DNA of 64,000 bases from Rufibacter sp. XAAS-G3-1 (lineage in GTDB: Bacteria > Bacteroidota > Bacteroidia > Cytophagales > Hymenobacteraceae): assembly GCF_013623775.1 (NCBI RefSeq), contig NZ_JABFAM010000008.1, forward strand, positions 1 to 64,000. The letters are read 5' to 3'. The position numbers were made by a program, and so were the translations under genes. The notes under the pieces were generated by a model. It was not told where the DNA came from. It did not search any database and worked only from the letters and a program-made list of their open reading frames with translations. How positions within the stretch are numbered: position 1 is the stretch's first letter; the number at the start of each line of letters is the position of its first letter. Shown here one piece after another: positions 12,061 through 21,542 of this stretch.

Positions 12061-14559
12061 CTAAGTTCTGGTGTTAAGGGCGCGTTTGAGCACCTGATAG
12101 TCCAGGTAATATAAAACCTTAACGGAGAAACTGTTCAATTGTTTGGCCTGTAGCGTGCTGCTCAGGTTCAGGAAGTAGTCGGTGCGTTCGGGCAAAACAG
12201 AGTTGTAGATGGCGTTTTTCCAGACCACGCTCACCTCGCTGCCGGGAGCAAATCGCCAACTGTACACCAGGTCAATGTTGAAGGCGTTGAAGTTGCGCGG
12301 CTCCGCCGAAGGCGTAAGCGGCCGGTAGCCTAAAGCCGACCCGTTGCCGTTTTCCTGCAGTAGGAAGTACTGATCAAAAGTGGCGTTAGACCAGTAGTGG
12401 CGCATGTTCAGGTTCAAAGCGGTGCGGGCGTTGAAGATGTAGGTGCCCGTCAAGGTGTTGTTCACCGTCCGTACTTCTCTTCGGCCAAAGAAAATGCTGT
12501 CCTGAATACCATTTCCGGCAAAGCCGAAGTCGCGGGGCGCGTGGTTGTAGTTGAGGCCATAGACCAGTTGCAGGTTGTCATTGACGCGAACGCGGGGACT
12601 CACGCCTATCCATTTGTCAAACTGGTCGTACTCCGGGGCCAGGTAGAACCCGAAGTTCACGTCTATCGCCAGTTTCTTGCGGTAGTCGCTGGAAACATAG
12701 CTGCTCACTTCCCAACCGGCGGGTTTGCGCCATTTCCTATCCGGCACGCCGTTGTTATAGGAGCGGGGCTCAAAATAATCATAGCCATCCAGGGGCAGCC
12801 ACACGATGTTAGACCCCAAAGACAGGAATTTCTTGGTGGTGGCGTTGGTCTCCAGAAAATAGGCCAGCTGGGTAAACACCGAGGGCTTGTACAGCATGCG
12901 GTGCTGCACGCCCAACGCGTTGTACAGGTTGTTCAGCTTCCAGAACGGTTTGTAGACGTTGTAGGCGACGTGCACCTGCGTTTCACGGGAGTTGTTGTTG
13001 TCCAGGTAACCCAGGTCATTGATGTCATAGGTGTGGCTTTCGGCGGTGTGCCGCGCCTGAAACTGGAAATTGCCGCTGGTTTTGCCAAAGCTGGCGGAAT
13101 ACATGTGGCCCAGTTCCATCTTATCTGTGCCTACGGGTATTTCCCCTTTGTTGTAGCGCTGGCTCAGGTTACCGGTGAGGTTGAGGGTGTAGGAGTTCTT
13201 CTTATTGGTGAGTTTGCTCATGAGCCCGGTCACGTTGGCGTTGTAGAAACCGGCCCCACGGGTGACGTTGGTGTTGGTGAACGTGATAAACGAACTGTTA
13301 GGCAAGCTTTGATCCAGCACCAGCACATTGTAGTTCGTCACCGGGTCGGTCAATACCCGGAACTCCTCGTTGGTTACTCCGCTTCTGAGGGTGGCGTAGG
13401 CGTTGCTGGTAACCGCGTTGAACAGGCCAATCCCCAAGCCTTTGTTCGTTCGGCCAGATAATTTGGTGGCGTTGACCAGGCTGGTTTTCTCCGGATTTTC
13501 CAAAACCGCCGCATTTTCGCCGTAGCGCTCCCGGTCATAGGTGTAGTTGTAGTAGTTGAGGGGCTGCGCCCCGATACGGCGCGAATAGAAAAGCCCTGCC
13601 TTGTTGAACAGCTCGGTGCCTTCGGTGAAAAACTGCCTGTTTTCGTCAAAACGCACCTCAAACGGCGACAGGTTGAGCACCTGCGCATCTGATTGCGTCT
13701 GCCCGAAATCGGGTACCAGCGTCATGTCCAGGGTGAAGGCGTCGTTGATGCCGTATTTAATGTCCATGCCGCCGTTCAAGGTCGTCTTCAGGTCTTTTTT
13801 GCCGGGCTGGTCTTGCGGGTAATGGTCGGCGTAGCCGGAAAGATAGGGCATTAACGACAAACGCAAAGGAGCTTGCAGACCGCTGATGCCGTGCGCCTCG
13901 CCAAACTGGTTCACGAACCCTTGGATGGAGCTGTCCACGAAATTCCAGTACGAATCTTCGCGGAACCGCCGGGTAGAGCGCCAGAAATTGATGCCCCAGG
14001 TCTGCACGTCTTTCTTGGGAAACCGGAGGGCCGAGTACGGGATTCTGAGCTCCACGCTCCAGCCTTGCGGGTTTCGGGAAACGGCACTTTGCCAGACGGC
14101 ATCCCAGGAGTTCTCATTGCCGTTGCTGGTGGCTTTGAAATCGGTCTGCACCCCGGCCGTGGACACCTCAAACCCGAAGGCATTCTGCTTGTCCAGGTAC
14201 GTGTCAAAGTAGACCCCAAACATGTCGGCGTTTACCTGACCGCCGTCACGTTGACTGAGTTGAGTAAGGATGGAGTCTGGCGCGGTGTCAAAGAGCAGGG
14301 CGGCTACGTACACGGCCTCATCGTCGTACAACAGGCGTACTTCGGTGCGCTGGCGGGCCGGTGAGCCGTTGGCCGGATTGGTTTGGATAAAGCCTGTGGC
14401 GGGGGCTACCTGTTGCCAGATCTCTTCGTTGGGGATGCCGTCTAGTTTGGGTGGCGTGGCGGTACGGACTGCGGTAAGTTGCTTTGTGATTTTAGGCGCT
14501 TGGGCATAGCTGAGGAAGGTACTGCCAATACAAAGCAAGAGCAGACAGACGTATTTCAT
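12061..14559 (-). CDS. DUF5916 outer-membrane protein with N-terminal CBM9-like domain
   Basis: An 832-residue protein starting at ATG 14559, where MKYVCLLLLCIGSTFLSYAQA is a signal peptide. The upstream in-frame MKFKHA start is discarded because those codons come from a MITE end. Residues about 30-210 form a carbohydrate-binding family 9-like domain (PPKLDGIPNEEIWQQ, EVRLLYDDEAVYVAALLFD, WSVELRIPYSALRF). The rest is DUF5916, a TonB-receptor-like barrel region (LSPFEVRFDENRQFFTEG, LNYNHAPRDF). Such proteins are common in Bacteroidota; the ligand is unknown. It is followed 2 bases later by the oxidoreductase gene. Confidence 0.85.
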   Translation of the reverse strand: MKYVCLLLLCIGSTFLSYAQAPKITKQLTAVRTATPPKLDGIPNEEIWQQVAPATGFIQTNPANGSPARQRTEVRLLYDDEAVYVAALLFDTAPDSILTQLSQRDGGQVNADMFGVYFDTYLDKQNAFGFEVSTAGVQTDFKATSNGNENSWDAVWQSAVSRNPQGWSVELRIPYSALRFPKKDVQTWGINFWRSTRRFREDSYWNFVDSSIQGFVNQFGEAHGISGLQAPLRLSLMPYLSGYADHYPQDQPGKKDLKTTLNGGMDIKYGINDAFTLDMTLVPDFGQTQSDAQVLNLSPFEVRFDENRQFFTEGTELFNKAGLFYSRRIGAQPLNYYNYTYDRERYGENAAVLENPEKTSLVNATKLSGRTNKGLGIGLFNAVTSNAYATLRSGVTNEEFRVLTDPVTNYNVLVLDQSLPNSSFITFTNTNVTRGAGFYNANVTGLMSKLTNKKNSYTLNLTGNLSQRYNKGEIPVGTDKMELGHMYSASFGKTSGNFQFQARHTAESHTYDINDLGYLDNNNSRETQVHVAYNVYKPFWKLNNLYNALGVQHRMLYKPSVFTQLAYFLETNATTKKFLSLGSNIVWLPLDGYDYFEPRSYNNGVPDRKWRKPAGWEVSSYVSSDYRKKLAIDVNFGFYLAPEYDQFDKWIGVSPRVRVNDNLQLVYGLNYNHAPRDFGFAGNGIQDSIFFGRREVRTVNNTLTGTYIFNARTALNLNMRHYWSNATFDQYFLLQENGNGSALGYRPLTPSAEPRNFNAFNIDLVYSWRFAPGSEVSVVWKNAIYNSVLPERTDYFLNLSSTLQAKQLNSFSVKVLYYLDYQVLKRALNTRT

Positions 14560-14594
14560 GGGCAAAGAGAGACAGGTAGTGGAAAGACAGACTA

Positions 14595-14746
14595 GAGCAT
14601 GTTTAAATTTCATCTTTGCGCTGCAAACAATCCTAAAAAGAACCTGCGTTCACGGTTGCGTCGCGCCGTAGCGCGGCTCAAAAAACGCTTCCGCAGAACC
14701 TTTCTCTGGCCGTTTCCGCCGGTAAACCTGAAATCCAAACAAGCTC
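14595..14746 (+). mobile_element. MITE-A copy 1
   Basis: A 152-bp non-coding element starting GAGCATGTTTAAATTTCATC and ending AAATCCAAACAAGCTC, whose right end is a decayed inverted repeat of the left. Most of its interior matches the copy at 16089-16248 in opposite orientation. It ends exactly at the stop codon of the cvfB gene and begins 35 bases upstream of the DUF5916 start. Confidence 0.8.
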
Positions 14747-15582
14747 TAAGACTTGGTCAAAAGACTGATCCCTTCTGGCAATAATTGCACGGTACCCCGC
14801 TTATACAAAGCCCCGATGGCTTTTTTAAAGGTTTTCTTGCTCATGCCCAGCGTTTGGTAAATCAGGTCGGGGCTGCTTTTGTCGGTGAGGGGCAGGTGGC
14901 CGTTCGCTTCCTGCAATTTGGCCAGAACGGTCTCGGTGGCTTCCCTAACCTCGTCATACCCTTGTTTCTGCAGGCTTACGTCCAGTTTGTTGTCTTCGCG
15001 CACCTGCTTCAGGTAGCCCGGGGTGTATTCACCGGGTTCCAACGTGCGGAACACCTCATTGCGGTACAGCATGCCCAGGTACTTGTGGTTCACGATCACC
15101 TGGTAGCCCAACGCTTTCTCGGGGCCAATCAACAACTGCACCTCGTCGCCTTCCTCCAGTTCTATGGGGTCGTAGTTGAGGAAAGGCCCCAGTTTGGTGG
15201 AGCCTACCAGGCGGTCTGAGTTTTCGTCCAGGTACACGTACACCAACGCCCACTGGCCGGGGTAGAGCGCCTCGTGCTGGTTTCTGTAAGGCACAAACAA
15301 GTCCTTCTCCAGCCCCCACTCCAGAAACGCCCCAAAGTTGTTCACGTCCCGCACCTGCAAACAGGCAAACTGGTCTACTTTGGCCTTGGGCTCCAGCGTG
15401 GTGGCAATCAGTCTATCCTCAGAGTCACGGTACACAAACACCGAGATCATGTCGCCTACCTGCGTGCCTTCCGGAATGTACTTGCGGGGCAGCAGCACAT
15501 CACCGTCGTCTGACCCTAAATACATGCCATGTTCCAAATCCCGAAGGATCTCCAAGTAGTTGTAATCGCCTAAGTGCAGCAT
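14746..15582 (-). CDS. cvfB: CvfB-family S1 RNA-binding protein
   Basis: A 278-residue protein from ATG 15582 (MLHLGDYNYLEILRDLEHGMYL), chosen because the longer frame adds an unrelated N-terminus. Architecture fits CvfB: tandem S1-like OB folds (LLPRKYIPEGTQVGDMISVFVYRDSEDRLIAT; DVNNFGAFLEWGLEKDLFVP; YTPGYLKQVREDNKLDVSLQ) and a C-terminal winged helix (YQTLGMSKKTFKKAIGALYKRGTVQL). In Staphylococcus CvfB affects virulence gene expression; in Bacteroidota its RNA targets are unknown. The stop codon abuts MITE-A copy 1. Confidence 0.85.
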   Translation of the reverse strand: MLHLGDYNYLEILRDLEHGMYLGSDDGDVLLPRKYIPEGTQVGDMISVFVYRDSEDRLIATTLEPKAKVDQFACLQVRDVNNFGAFLEWGLEKDLFVPYRNQHEALYPGQWALVYVYLDENSDRLVGSTKLGPFLNYDPIELEEGDEVQLLIGPEKALGYQVIVNHKYLGMLYRNEVFRTLEPGEYTPGYLKQVREDNKLDVSLQKQGYDEVREATETVLAKLQEANGHLPLTDKSSPDLIYQTLGMSKKTFKKAIGALYKRGTVQLLPEGISLLTKS

Positions 15583-16088
15583 ACCAGTGGTGGGTTGTAA
15601 GAATGAAACAAATGTAGAGAATCTATACGGCACCAATCAAGGATAGGGAAAACTTTGTGCAATGCCGCGCGTTTTGAGGCTGTTTTTGGGAAAATAGGCT
15701 TGAAATGGAGTGCCGTGTTGTAGTAGATAAGATTTTGAATGAGATAACGGGGCACGCATTTTGCCTATTGCTGGCGTGGTGGTGGGTTGATGCGGTGCCC
15801 TTATGCTTTTGTTGTTGCATGGTTTCCCTTCGTGCGCTCACGGCCGCGGGGCCCCGTCTTCCCCTCTCGCACTGCCCTTTCGGCCTGAGGAGTCTGTTCC
15901 TCTTAGCTGAGGTCTGTCCAGGGCCAAAAGCGAGGCGCGCTCGGGAAAGACTGGAGGGGAGAAAGTAGCAATGGACTTCTACCTCTTAAAGCAGAGACTC
16001 CCCCTTTGAAGGGGGCGAAGGGGGATGTTTACACCTGCCGGTTCATGCATTTCTATGTTCTTCAATGGGTATTGTCTTTTAGCAATAA
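15583..16088. other. Intergenic region, no convincing gene
   Basis: Between cvfB and MITE-A copy 2. It contains one 37-bp-family palindrome at 15671-15707 (GTTTTGAGGCTGTTTTT / AAAATAGGCTTGAAA) and GC-rich simple sequence near 15840-15960. Several short frames cross it but none has a recognisable protein pattern. Confidence 0.5.
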
Positions 16089-16248
16089 GGGCATGTTTAA
16101 ATTTCAGGTTTGCTGGCGAAAATGGCCAGAGAAAGGTTCTGCGGAAGCGTTTTTGGAGCGGCGTAGCAGCGCTACGGGGCGAGAAGAAGGCGAACGCAGG
16201 TTCTTTTTAGGATTGTTTGCAGCGCAAAGATGAAATTTAAACATGCTC
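16089..16248 (-). mobile_element. MITE-A copy 2, intact ends
   Basis: 160 bp with near-perfect 18-bp inverted ends: GGGCATGTTTAAATTTCA on the left and TGAAATTTAAACATGCTC on the right. TAAG occurs on both sides (16085-16088 region and 16249-16252), a possible 4-bp target duplication. The interior is GC-rich and can fold (GTAGCAGCGCTAC). It has no coding capacity, so it would need a transposase in trans. Confidence 0.85.
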
Positions 16249-16390
16249 TAAGGTTAATTCATTTCTACAAAAACATGGTTCAAGTCTGTGACTTAGACCT
16301 ACCATGACCGGAAGTTTGCAACTTCCGTGAGCCAGAAAGTTAAAAAGCTGTATTCCCCTTCTTGGAAGTGTAGCTTCCGTGCCAGATCCC

Positions 16391-16507
16391 GTTTTAGGCT
16401 CCTTTTCCTAAAAACAGGTCAAAACCGGAAGTAGAGTACAGAGAGGAAATTTAGACGCAACACTAATTCCGTTTTCAACCTACTTTCTCTAAAACACGCC
16501 CAAAACG
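16391..16507. repeat. Two dispersed palindromes between MITE-A and porP
   Basis: Palindromes at 16391-16427 (GTTTTAGGCTCCTTTTCC, then AAAAACAGGTCAAAACC) and 16471-16507 (GTTTTCAACC ... ACACGCCCAAAACGC). The second lies 3 bases from the stop codon of the porP-like gene and may act as its terminator. Confidence 0.6.
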
Positions 16508-16509
16508 CC

Positions 16510-17541
16510 TTACCAGTACTGCGAAGGGGAATAGACGGTGCGCCGGTTGCGGAGCATGAGGCCCAGTACAAGCTCGTGCGAGCCGTAGCTTACCTGGTTC
16601 AGGCCCGTAGTGGTGAGGTCATACGCGTAGCCCAGGTGAAACCGCTGTTTGTACTGGAAACCCGCCATGAGCACGGCCGCATCCTCTAGCCGGTAAGAGC
16701 CGCCCACCCAGAACTGGTCGCGCCAGAAAACCTTGGCGTTCAAATCTACGGAGAGTGGACTAGGGGCTGCGTACTTCACCACCACCGAGGGGGTCACGCT
16801 CAGGAATTGACTGACGGAAATGCGGTACCCGCCGTGCCCGAAGAAATGCCGCTGCTGTTTGGCCGGAACGGTGGAGCGGGTCTCGCGGGAACCGAAAGGC
16901 GTAGGCAGCACCTGTGCCACCGAGGCCCCCAGGAAAAACCGGGAACTGTAGAGAAGCGTGCCCACCCCAATACTGGGCAGCATGCGGTTGTATTCATCGG
17001 CATTCAGCACGGGGTCTCCGCCTGTGCCCGCAAACGTGAGCATGTCACGGTTCAGGCCGAACTGGGTGAATCCGGCGGCCACACCCGCCGCCAGCTTAAG
17101 GGTGGCCGTAAGCGGTTGGTGGTAGGCGTACAGCAACTGCACCTCGGTGCGTTTGAGCCCGGCGGCTTTGTCTGCCTGCACCAAAATCCCCACGCCGTGG
17201 TGCGGGCTGGTTTTCTGGGCATTGTTGCGGCGGTCAGGCCGCCACTGGATGCGCCCGTTCTCTATGACCGGCCGCGCCTTGAAGGAGGTAGGCGGGCTCA
17301 GGTAATCTAACCGCCCGAGGGGCAGGTGGGCGCTCATATAATAAGAGGTGGGTGCGCCCTCCAGCCCAGTCCACTGGTTCCGGTACCCGGCCCGTACATC
17401 CAGGTAATTATCGGTACCGCTCACCGCCGGGTTCAGGAGAAGGGGGTTGAGCATGTACTGGCTGTAGTGTGGAATCTGCTGCGCCAGTCCCAGAAGCGGG
17501 AGGCCGAGCAGAAAAAGCAAAAAGTAGCTGTTCTTTCTCAT
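16510..17541 (-). CDS. PorP/SprF-family type IX secretion membrane protein
   Basis: A 343-residue outer-membrane protein with signal peptide MRKNSYFLLFLLGLPLLGLAQ and the family start QIPHYSQYMLNPLLLNPAVSGT, followed by repeated barrel strands (YLDVRAGYRNQWTGLEGAPTSYY; HHGVGILVQADKAAG; LGYAYDLTTTGLNQVSYGSHELVLGL). PorP/SprF proteins work with CHU_C-tailed secreted proteins at the type IX secretion system, retaining or exporting them. It lies 12 bases downstream of just such a gene, forming a two-gene operon. Confidence 0.92.
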   Translation of the reverse strand: MRKNSYFLLFLLGLPLLGLAQQIPHYSQYMLNPLLLNPAVSGTDNYLDVRAGYRNQWTGLEGAPTSYYMSAHLPLGRLDYLSPPTSFKARPVIENGRIQWRPDRRNNAQKTSPHHGVGILVQADKAAGLKRTEVQLLYAYHQPLTATLKLAAGVAAGFTQFGLNRDMLTFAGTGGDPVLNADEYNRMLPSIGVGTLLYSSRFFLGASVAQVLPTPFGSRETRSTVPAKQQRHFFGHGGYRISVSQFLSVTPSVVVKYAAPSPLSVDLNAKVFWRDQFWVGGSYRLEDAAVLMAGFQYKQRFHLGYAYDLTTTGLNQVSYGSHELVLGLMLRNRRTVYSPSQYW

Positions 17542-17553
17542 AGGCTCTTGGCG

Positions 17554-20500
17554 TTACCGCAGAATGGTGAGGGGCCCCGTGATCTTAGGCCGCCCGTTGT
17601 GTGGGTCAATGATGTAGTAGTAGGCCCCAATGGGTAAATCACTGCCGTTCCGTTTGCCGTCCCAGGGGCTGGGATACCCTTTGGTAGAGTACACCTGCTG
17701 GCCCCATCTATTGTAAATCTCAATGCTGATGCGCGGATAATCCTGGATCCCCTCCAGTTCCCACGTGTCATTGGAACCATCGCCGTTAGGCGAAAACGCC
17801 GTGGGAATGTTCAGCCGCTTGATCACCGTCACCGTCATGCTGTCTACATTGGGGCAACCCGCCTCTGAGACACTGCTCAGGTAGTATTTGAAAGTGCCGG
17901 TCTGTGAGGCCGTGATGATTGGATTGGCGATGGCAGGATCACTTAAATCTGTGGCGGGGCTCCAGGTGAGTTTGCCCTGTCCGCTGGCCTGTATCTCTGC
18001 CCGCTCGCCTTCCACCAGCAAGAGATTGCTGCCGGCACTCACTTCGGGCGTAGGCCGCAGTCTGATTTCCACTTCATCTGTGGCGTTGACGCAAGGACTG
18101 TTACTTACTGTCCAGCGCAAGGTATAGGTGCCGCCCATGGTACCGGTGAAGGTAGTGGTAGGGTTGGCCGCATTCGCGAAAGTTCCGCCCGTGCCCTGCA
18201 CCACCGTCCATTGGCCCGTAGCCGGGGCGGGGGTGTTTGCTTCCAGGCGGGCCGTAACAGCCCCGCAAATTACCCGGTCTGGCCCTGCTAGCGCGATGGG
18301 GGCCGGAGAAATGGTGATGGCTTTCGTGATGGTATGGGTGCAGCCCAGTGCAGAGCTAACCGTGAGTTTAACCGGGTAGGTGCCTTCTCTGGCGTAGGTA
18401 TGGCTGGGGTGCTGCGTACTGGCGGTGGTTCCGTCCCCGAAGTCCCAGGCCCAGGTAGTAAGGTTTCCATTTAAAAGGCTGCTCATGTCCTGGAAAGAAA
18501 CCACATCGGTCACGCAGCCAACGCTAGGGGAGAAGTCCGCTTTGGGGGTAGGATAGACGGTGATGGAACTGGTAAACGACTGCTCACAGGAATTGGCTGC
18601 TTTCACCGCCAATGCTACCGTGTACGTGCCGGGTGCCTTGTACAGGTGCGCAGGGCTGGGCTCAGAGGAAGTGGTGCCATCGCCAAAGTTCCAGGTGTAG
18701 GTGAGGGCACCACCTCCACGTATCTGGGTGGTGTTGGTAAAGCGGGCGGGAGTGCCCTCGCAGACGTTGGCCGTCGTAAAGCCTGCGGCCGGATTGGGCA
18801 TTACCTCAATGGTTTTGGTGAGGGACTCGGCGCAGACAATACCAGACCATACTTCCAAGATGACTCTGTAGGTGCCGGGCTCCTTGTACAAATGCCGGGG
18901 GGTGGTTTCCTCAGAGAAAGTACCGTCCCCAAAGCTCCAGCGGCGCTTAATGATCTTCCCGAAGGCGATGGTACTGGCATCCTGAAAATTCACGCCTTGT
19001 TCCTGGCAAAAGGAGGAAGCCGTGAAGTTGGGCACAGGAGTGGCCCCGCTGATGGTGTACGTGTGCGAGACACTGTCCTGACAGCCTTTGCCGGAGGTTA
19101 CCACCAGTTTTACGGTGTACTCTCCTTCTTTGGCATAGCGGTGGCGGGGAGCCGGAGCCGTAGAAGTAGTCCCGTCCCCGAAATCCCAGTGGTAACTCAG
19201 CGTGCCAGCCGCTATGGTAGACTCGTTTTTAAAAGCCGCTTCGTCCCGTACGCAGATGTCAGGGAGGCTGAAGGCGGCCACCGGAATAGGATTGATGGTG
19301 ATGGTCTGTTGGGTGGAATCCTGGCAGCCCTGGTCTGAAAACGCCTTCAGTTTTACGGTGTAGGTGCCCGCCTGCGGGTAGACGTGTTGCGGGTGCTGCT
19401 CGGTACTACGGGCGGAGCCGTCACCGAAGTCCCATTCCCACCGCGCCACACGGCCCACTGGTACTGTGCTCTGGTCTTGGAACACCATGGTGTTTTTCGC
19501 GCAGGTTTCAGGGGCTATGAATTTCGCCACGGGCGGGGCTAAGATGGTGACCTCGCGGGTGAGAACTTCCGAGACGCAGCCGTTCTTGCTGGTGACGGAG
19601 AGCGTAACGTTATAGGTGCCCGGGCTTTTGTACCGGTGAGCCGGATTCTGCTCCGTAGAAGTGGTGCCATCGCCAAAATTCCAGTTCCAGGCCACCATGC
19701 TTTCGCCCGTGGTAGCTTTGCTGGCGTCTTTGAAGCGGGTGCTTTCATTGGAACACGCTACCTCGTAAGTGAAATCTGCCACCGGGTTAGGGAAGACCTC
19801 TACCTCTATGTACGTAGAGTCCTGCGAGTCGCAGTCATTGCCGTTAGACTTGGTAGTGACCAGAGATACCGTGTATTTCCCTGGCCCGGGAAACGTATGG
19901 GAAGGATTCTGCTCAGCGGAGGTTGCCCCGTCACCGAAATACCACTTCCAGGCCAGGGGTTGGTAAATGGCGTATCCTTTGAACCGGATGTTATTGCCGT
20001 CGCAGATACTGTCAGAGAGAACCGTGATGTTCTGGTTGAGGTTGGTCACGTTGGCCCCCGCCGAATAGGCGTATGATTCAAAGCTTCCCAGCCCATAGGC
20101 AAAGGCATTGAAGCCGCTGTCGGCGGTAAGGGTGTGGTTGCCGGCCATCACCTGGTTCTGGGAGAAGGAATAGGCGGGGTTTGAAGGAACAGGGGAAAAG
20201 GAAACAGGCCGGCCATCTAACTTGAAAGAACCGGTATTGGCCGTTTTCATGGTGATGTTGATGTAATGGCTGGAGATCTGGAAATTTGGCGAGGAATACA
20301 GCGTAATGTTGTTCAGAGTCTGTTCCACGGGGTTGACGAGCACCATGTCGGGGTCGCTGAGCACGCCGTCGCAGGCCTGTGACTTGGTGTAATGGGTTAC
20401 CTGTACCGGCTCAGAAGCAGAGATGTAGTTGGCACCGCTGTTCTCAAACTCATGGAACTGGCCCTGGTTTATGGTAACAGATTGGCCGTTCACCGTAACA

Positions 20501-21387
20501 ACCGTGTTGTCTTTAGAGGCCAACACCCGGTAGATATCACCGGCGGTTCTGCTCATAAAAGGGGCCGTCACAAAGTTCTTGCCCCAGGCGCTCACCGGGT
20601 ACAAATGCTGGTACAGATTGTCTCCGCTGATGTTTCGGCCTGGGCAGGTATAGGGCTCAGGGATGGCGGTATAAGAGCTTCCGGAGAAAACCGCGATTCG
20701 TTTGCAGGTGCCTGAGCCAGAGACAGACTCTACCTTCGTACCCGTCAGGTCTTTTAAAGAGCGCACCTGGTACACATCGCCCTTCATCAACGTTGGTGGA
20801 GAGAATGTCCTTCCGGCGGGTTTTCCGCCCAGGGTTGTAGCAGTTGGGGTGATTTCAATGGTGGTATTGTCTTCCAGCGCCACCACCATCAGTTGGGAAG
20901 CGGCTACGGCGCCTTCCTGAACAGATTGGTTGTAGCTGACCGCGTAATAAGAACGCCCCAGGGTATTGGTGGGCAGCACCAGCGTGGCCCCAGATTTATT
21001 GAGGTGGTAAATGTGGGCATAGACCACCACCGGCGCATCTGACGTCACGTGAATCGCCTTTTTCTCAATTTCCTCGCTGGAACCCACATACGCCTGTGAA
21101 GGGCTAATGGGAATAACCGTGACCGAATTGGCGGTAACCGGGTAGGAGGCAACTGCTCCCTGGCCTACCGTTACCCGGGCGGTGGTGTTGACATCTGAGG
21201 TAACGTACAGGTTCATCTGGGAGATACCACCTTGCGGATTGGGGCCTAATTCATTCTGAATGTGCGCCATGTATCCCAGCCAGAAGTCCCGGCCTTTGTT
21301 GGATGTGCTTTGGGCGTTTGCGGTGTAGGCCATTAAAAGCAGCAGACACGCACAAAGGCCCCTACTTAAAGAAGGGTAAAAGTTCAC
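17554..21387 (-). CDS. Large secreted PKD-repeat protein with gliding-motility C-terminal domain
   Basis: 1277 residues. Signal peptide at 1-25 (LCACLLLLMAYTANAQ). Residues about 30-450 resemble the IgGFc-binding/adhesion N-terminal domain (RDFWLGYMAHIQ, VTSDAPVVVYAHIY, TNTLGRSYYAVSYN, HFTKSQ-like TQVTHYTKSQACDG). Seven PKD domains follow, each with W.FGDG (LAWKWYFGDG to TTWAWDFGDG), then two further Ig-like segments and a C-terminal CHU_C/T9SS type B sorting domain (IPTAFSPNGDGSNDTWELEG, IEIYNRWGQQVY, LPIGAYYYII). Such proteins are exported by type IX secretion and anchored at the surface with PorP partners. Its ligand is unknown. Confidence 0.9.
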   Translation of the reverse strand: MNFYPSLSRGLCACLLLLMAYTANAQSTSNKGRDFWLGYMAHIQNELGPNPQGGISQMNLYVTSDVNTTARVTVGQGAVASYPVTANSVTVIPISPSQAYVGSSEEIEKKAIHVTSDAPVVVYAHIYHLNKSGATLVLPTNTLGRSYYAVSYNQSVQEGAVAASQLMVVALEDNTTIEITPTATTLGGKPAGRTFSPPTLMKGDVYQVRSLKDLTGTKVESVSGSGTCKRIAVFSGSSYTAIPEPYTCPGRNISGDNLYQHLYPVSAWGKNFVTAPFMSRTAGDIYRVLASKDNTVVTVNGQSVTINQGQFHEFENSGANYISASEPVQVTHYTKSQACDGVLSDPDMVLVNPVEQTLNNITLYSSPNFQISSHYINITMKTANTGSFKLDGRPVSFSPVPSNPAYSFSQNQVMAGNHTLTADSGFNAFAYGLGSFESYAYSAGANVTNLNQNITVLSDSICDGNNIRFKGYAIYQPLAWKWYFGDGATSAEQNPSHTFPGPGKYTVSLVTTKSNGNDCDSQDSTYIEVEVFPNPVADFTYEVACSNESTRFKDASKATTGESMVAWNWNFGDGTTSTEQNPAHRYKSPGTYNVTLSVTSKNGCVSEVLTREVTILAPPVAKFIAPETCAKNTMVFQDQSTVPVGRVARWEWDFGDGSARSTEQHPQHVYPQAGTYTVKLKAFSDQGCQDSTQQTITINPIPVAAFSLPDICVRDEAAFKNESTIAAGTLSYHWDFGDGTTSTAPAPRHRYAKEGEYTVKLVVTSGKGCQDSVSHTYTISGATPVPNFTASSFCQEQGVNFQDASTIAFGKIIKRRWSFGDGTFSEETTPRHLYKEPGTYRVILEVWSGIVCAESLTKTIEVMPNPAAGFTTANVCEGTPARFTNTTQIRGGGALTYTWNFGDGTTSSEPSPAHLYKAPGTYTVALAVKAANSCEQSFTSSITVYPTPKADFSPSVGCVTDVVSFQDMSSLLNGNLTTWAWDFGDGTTASTQHPSHTYAREGTYPVKLTVSSALGCTHTITKAITISPAPIALAGPDRVICGAVTARLEANTPAPATGQWTVVQGTGGTFANAANPTTTFTGTMGGTYTLRWTVSNSPCVNATDEVEIRLRPTPEVSAGSNLLLVEGERAEIQASGQGKLTWSPATDLSDPAIANPIITASQTGTFKYYLSSVSEAGCPNVDSMTVTVIKRLNIPTAFSPNGDGSNDTWELEGIQDYPRISIEIYNRWGQQVYSTKGYPSPWDGKRNGSDLPIGAYYYIIDPHNGRPKITGPLTILR

Positions 21388-21542
21388 TTTCTATAGCTTA
21401 CAGGTTTATATGAATGCTCGGCTAGGCCGCGATAAAATCATTTGCTTCTTATATACCTATATGCGGATATTATTATTTGGTTGCCTTGTTTTGGTATTTA
21501 AATGAAGATTTTTTGATGTATAAGGCAATTTTTGGGGAGAGT

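Noticed and set aside
12397-13461. 354-codon frame antisense to the DUF5916 gene
   Set aside because: Composition (Val/His/Gln-rich) is that of the complement of a GC-rich gene; no domain is recognisable.
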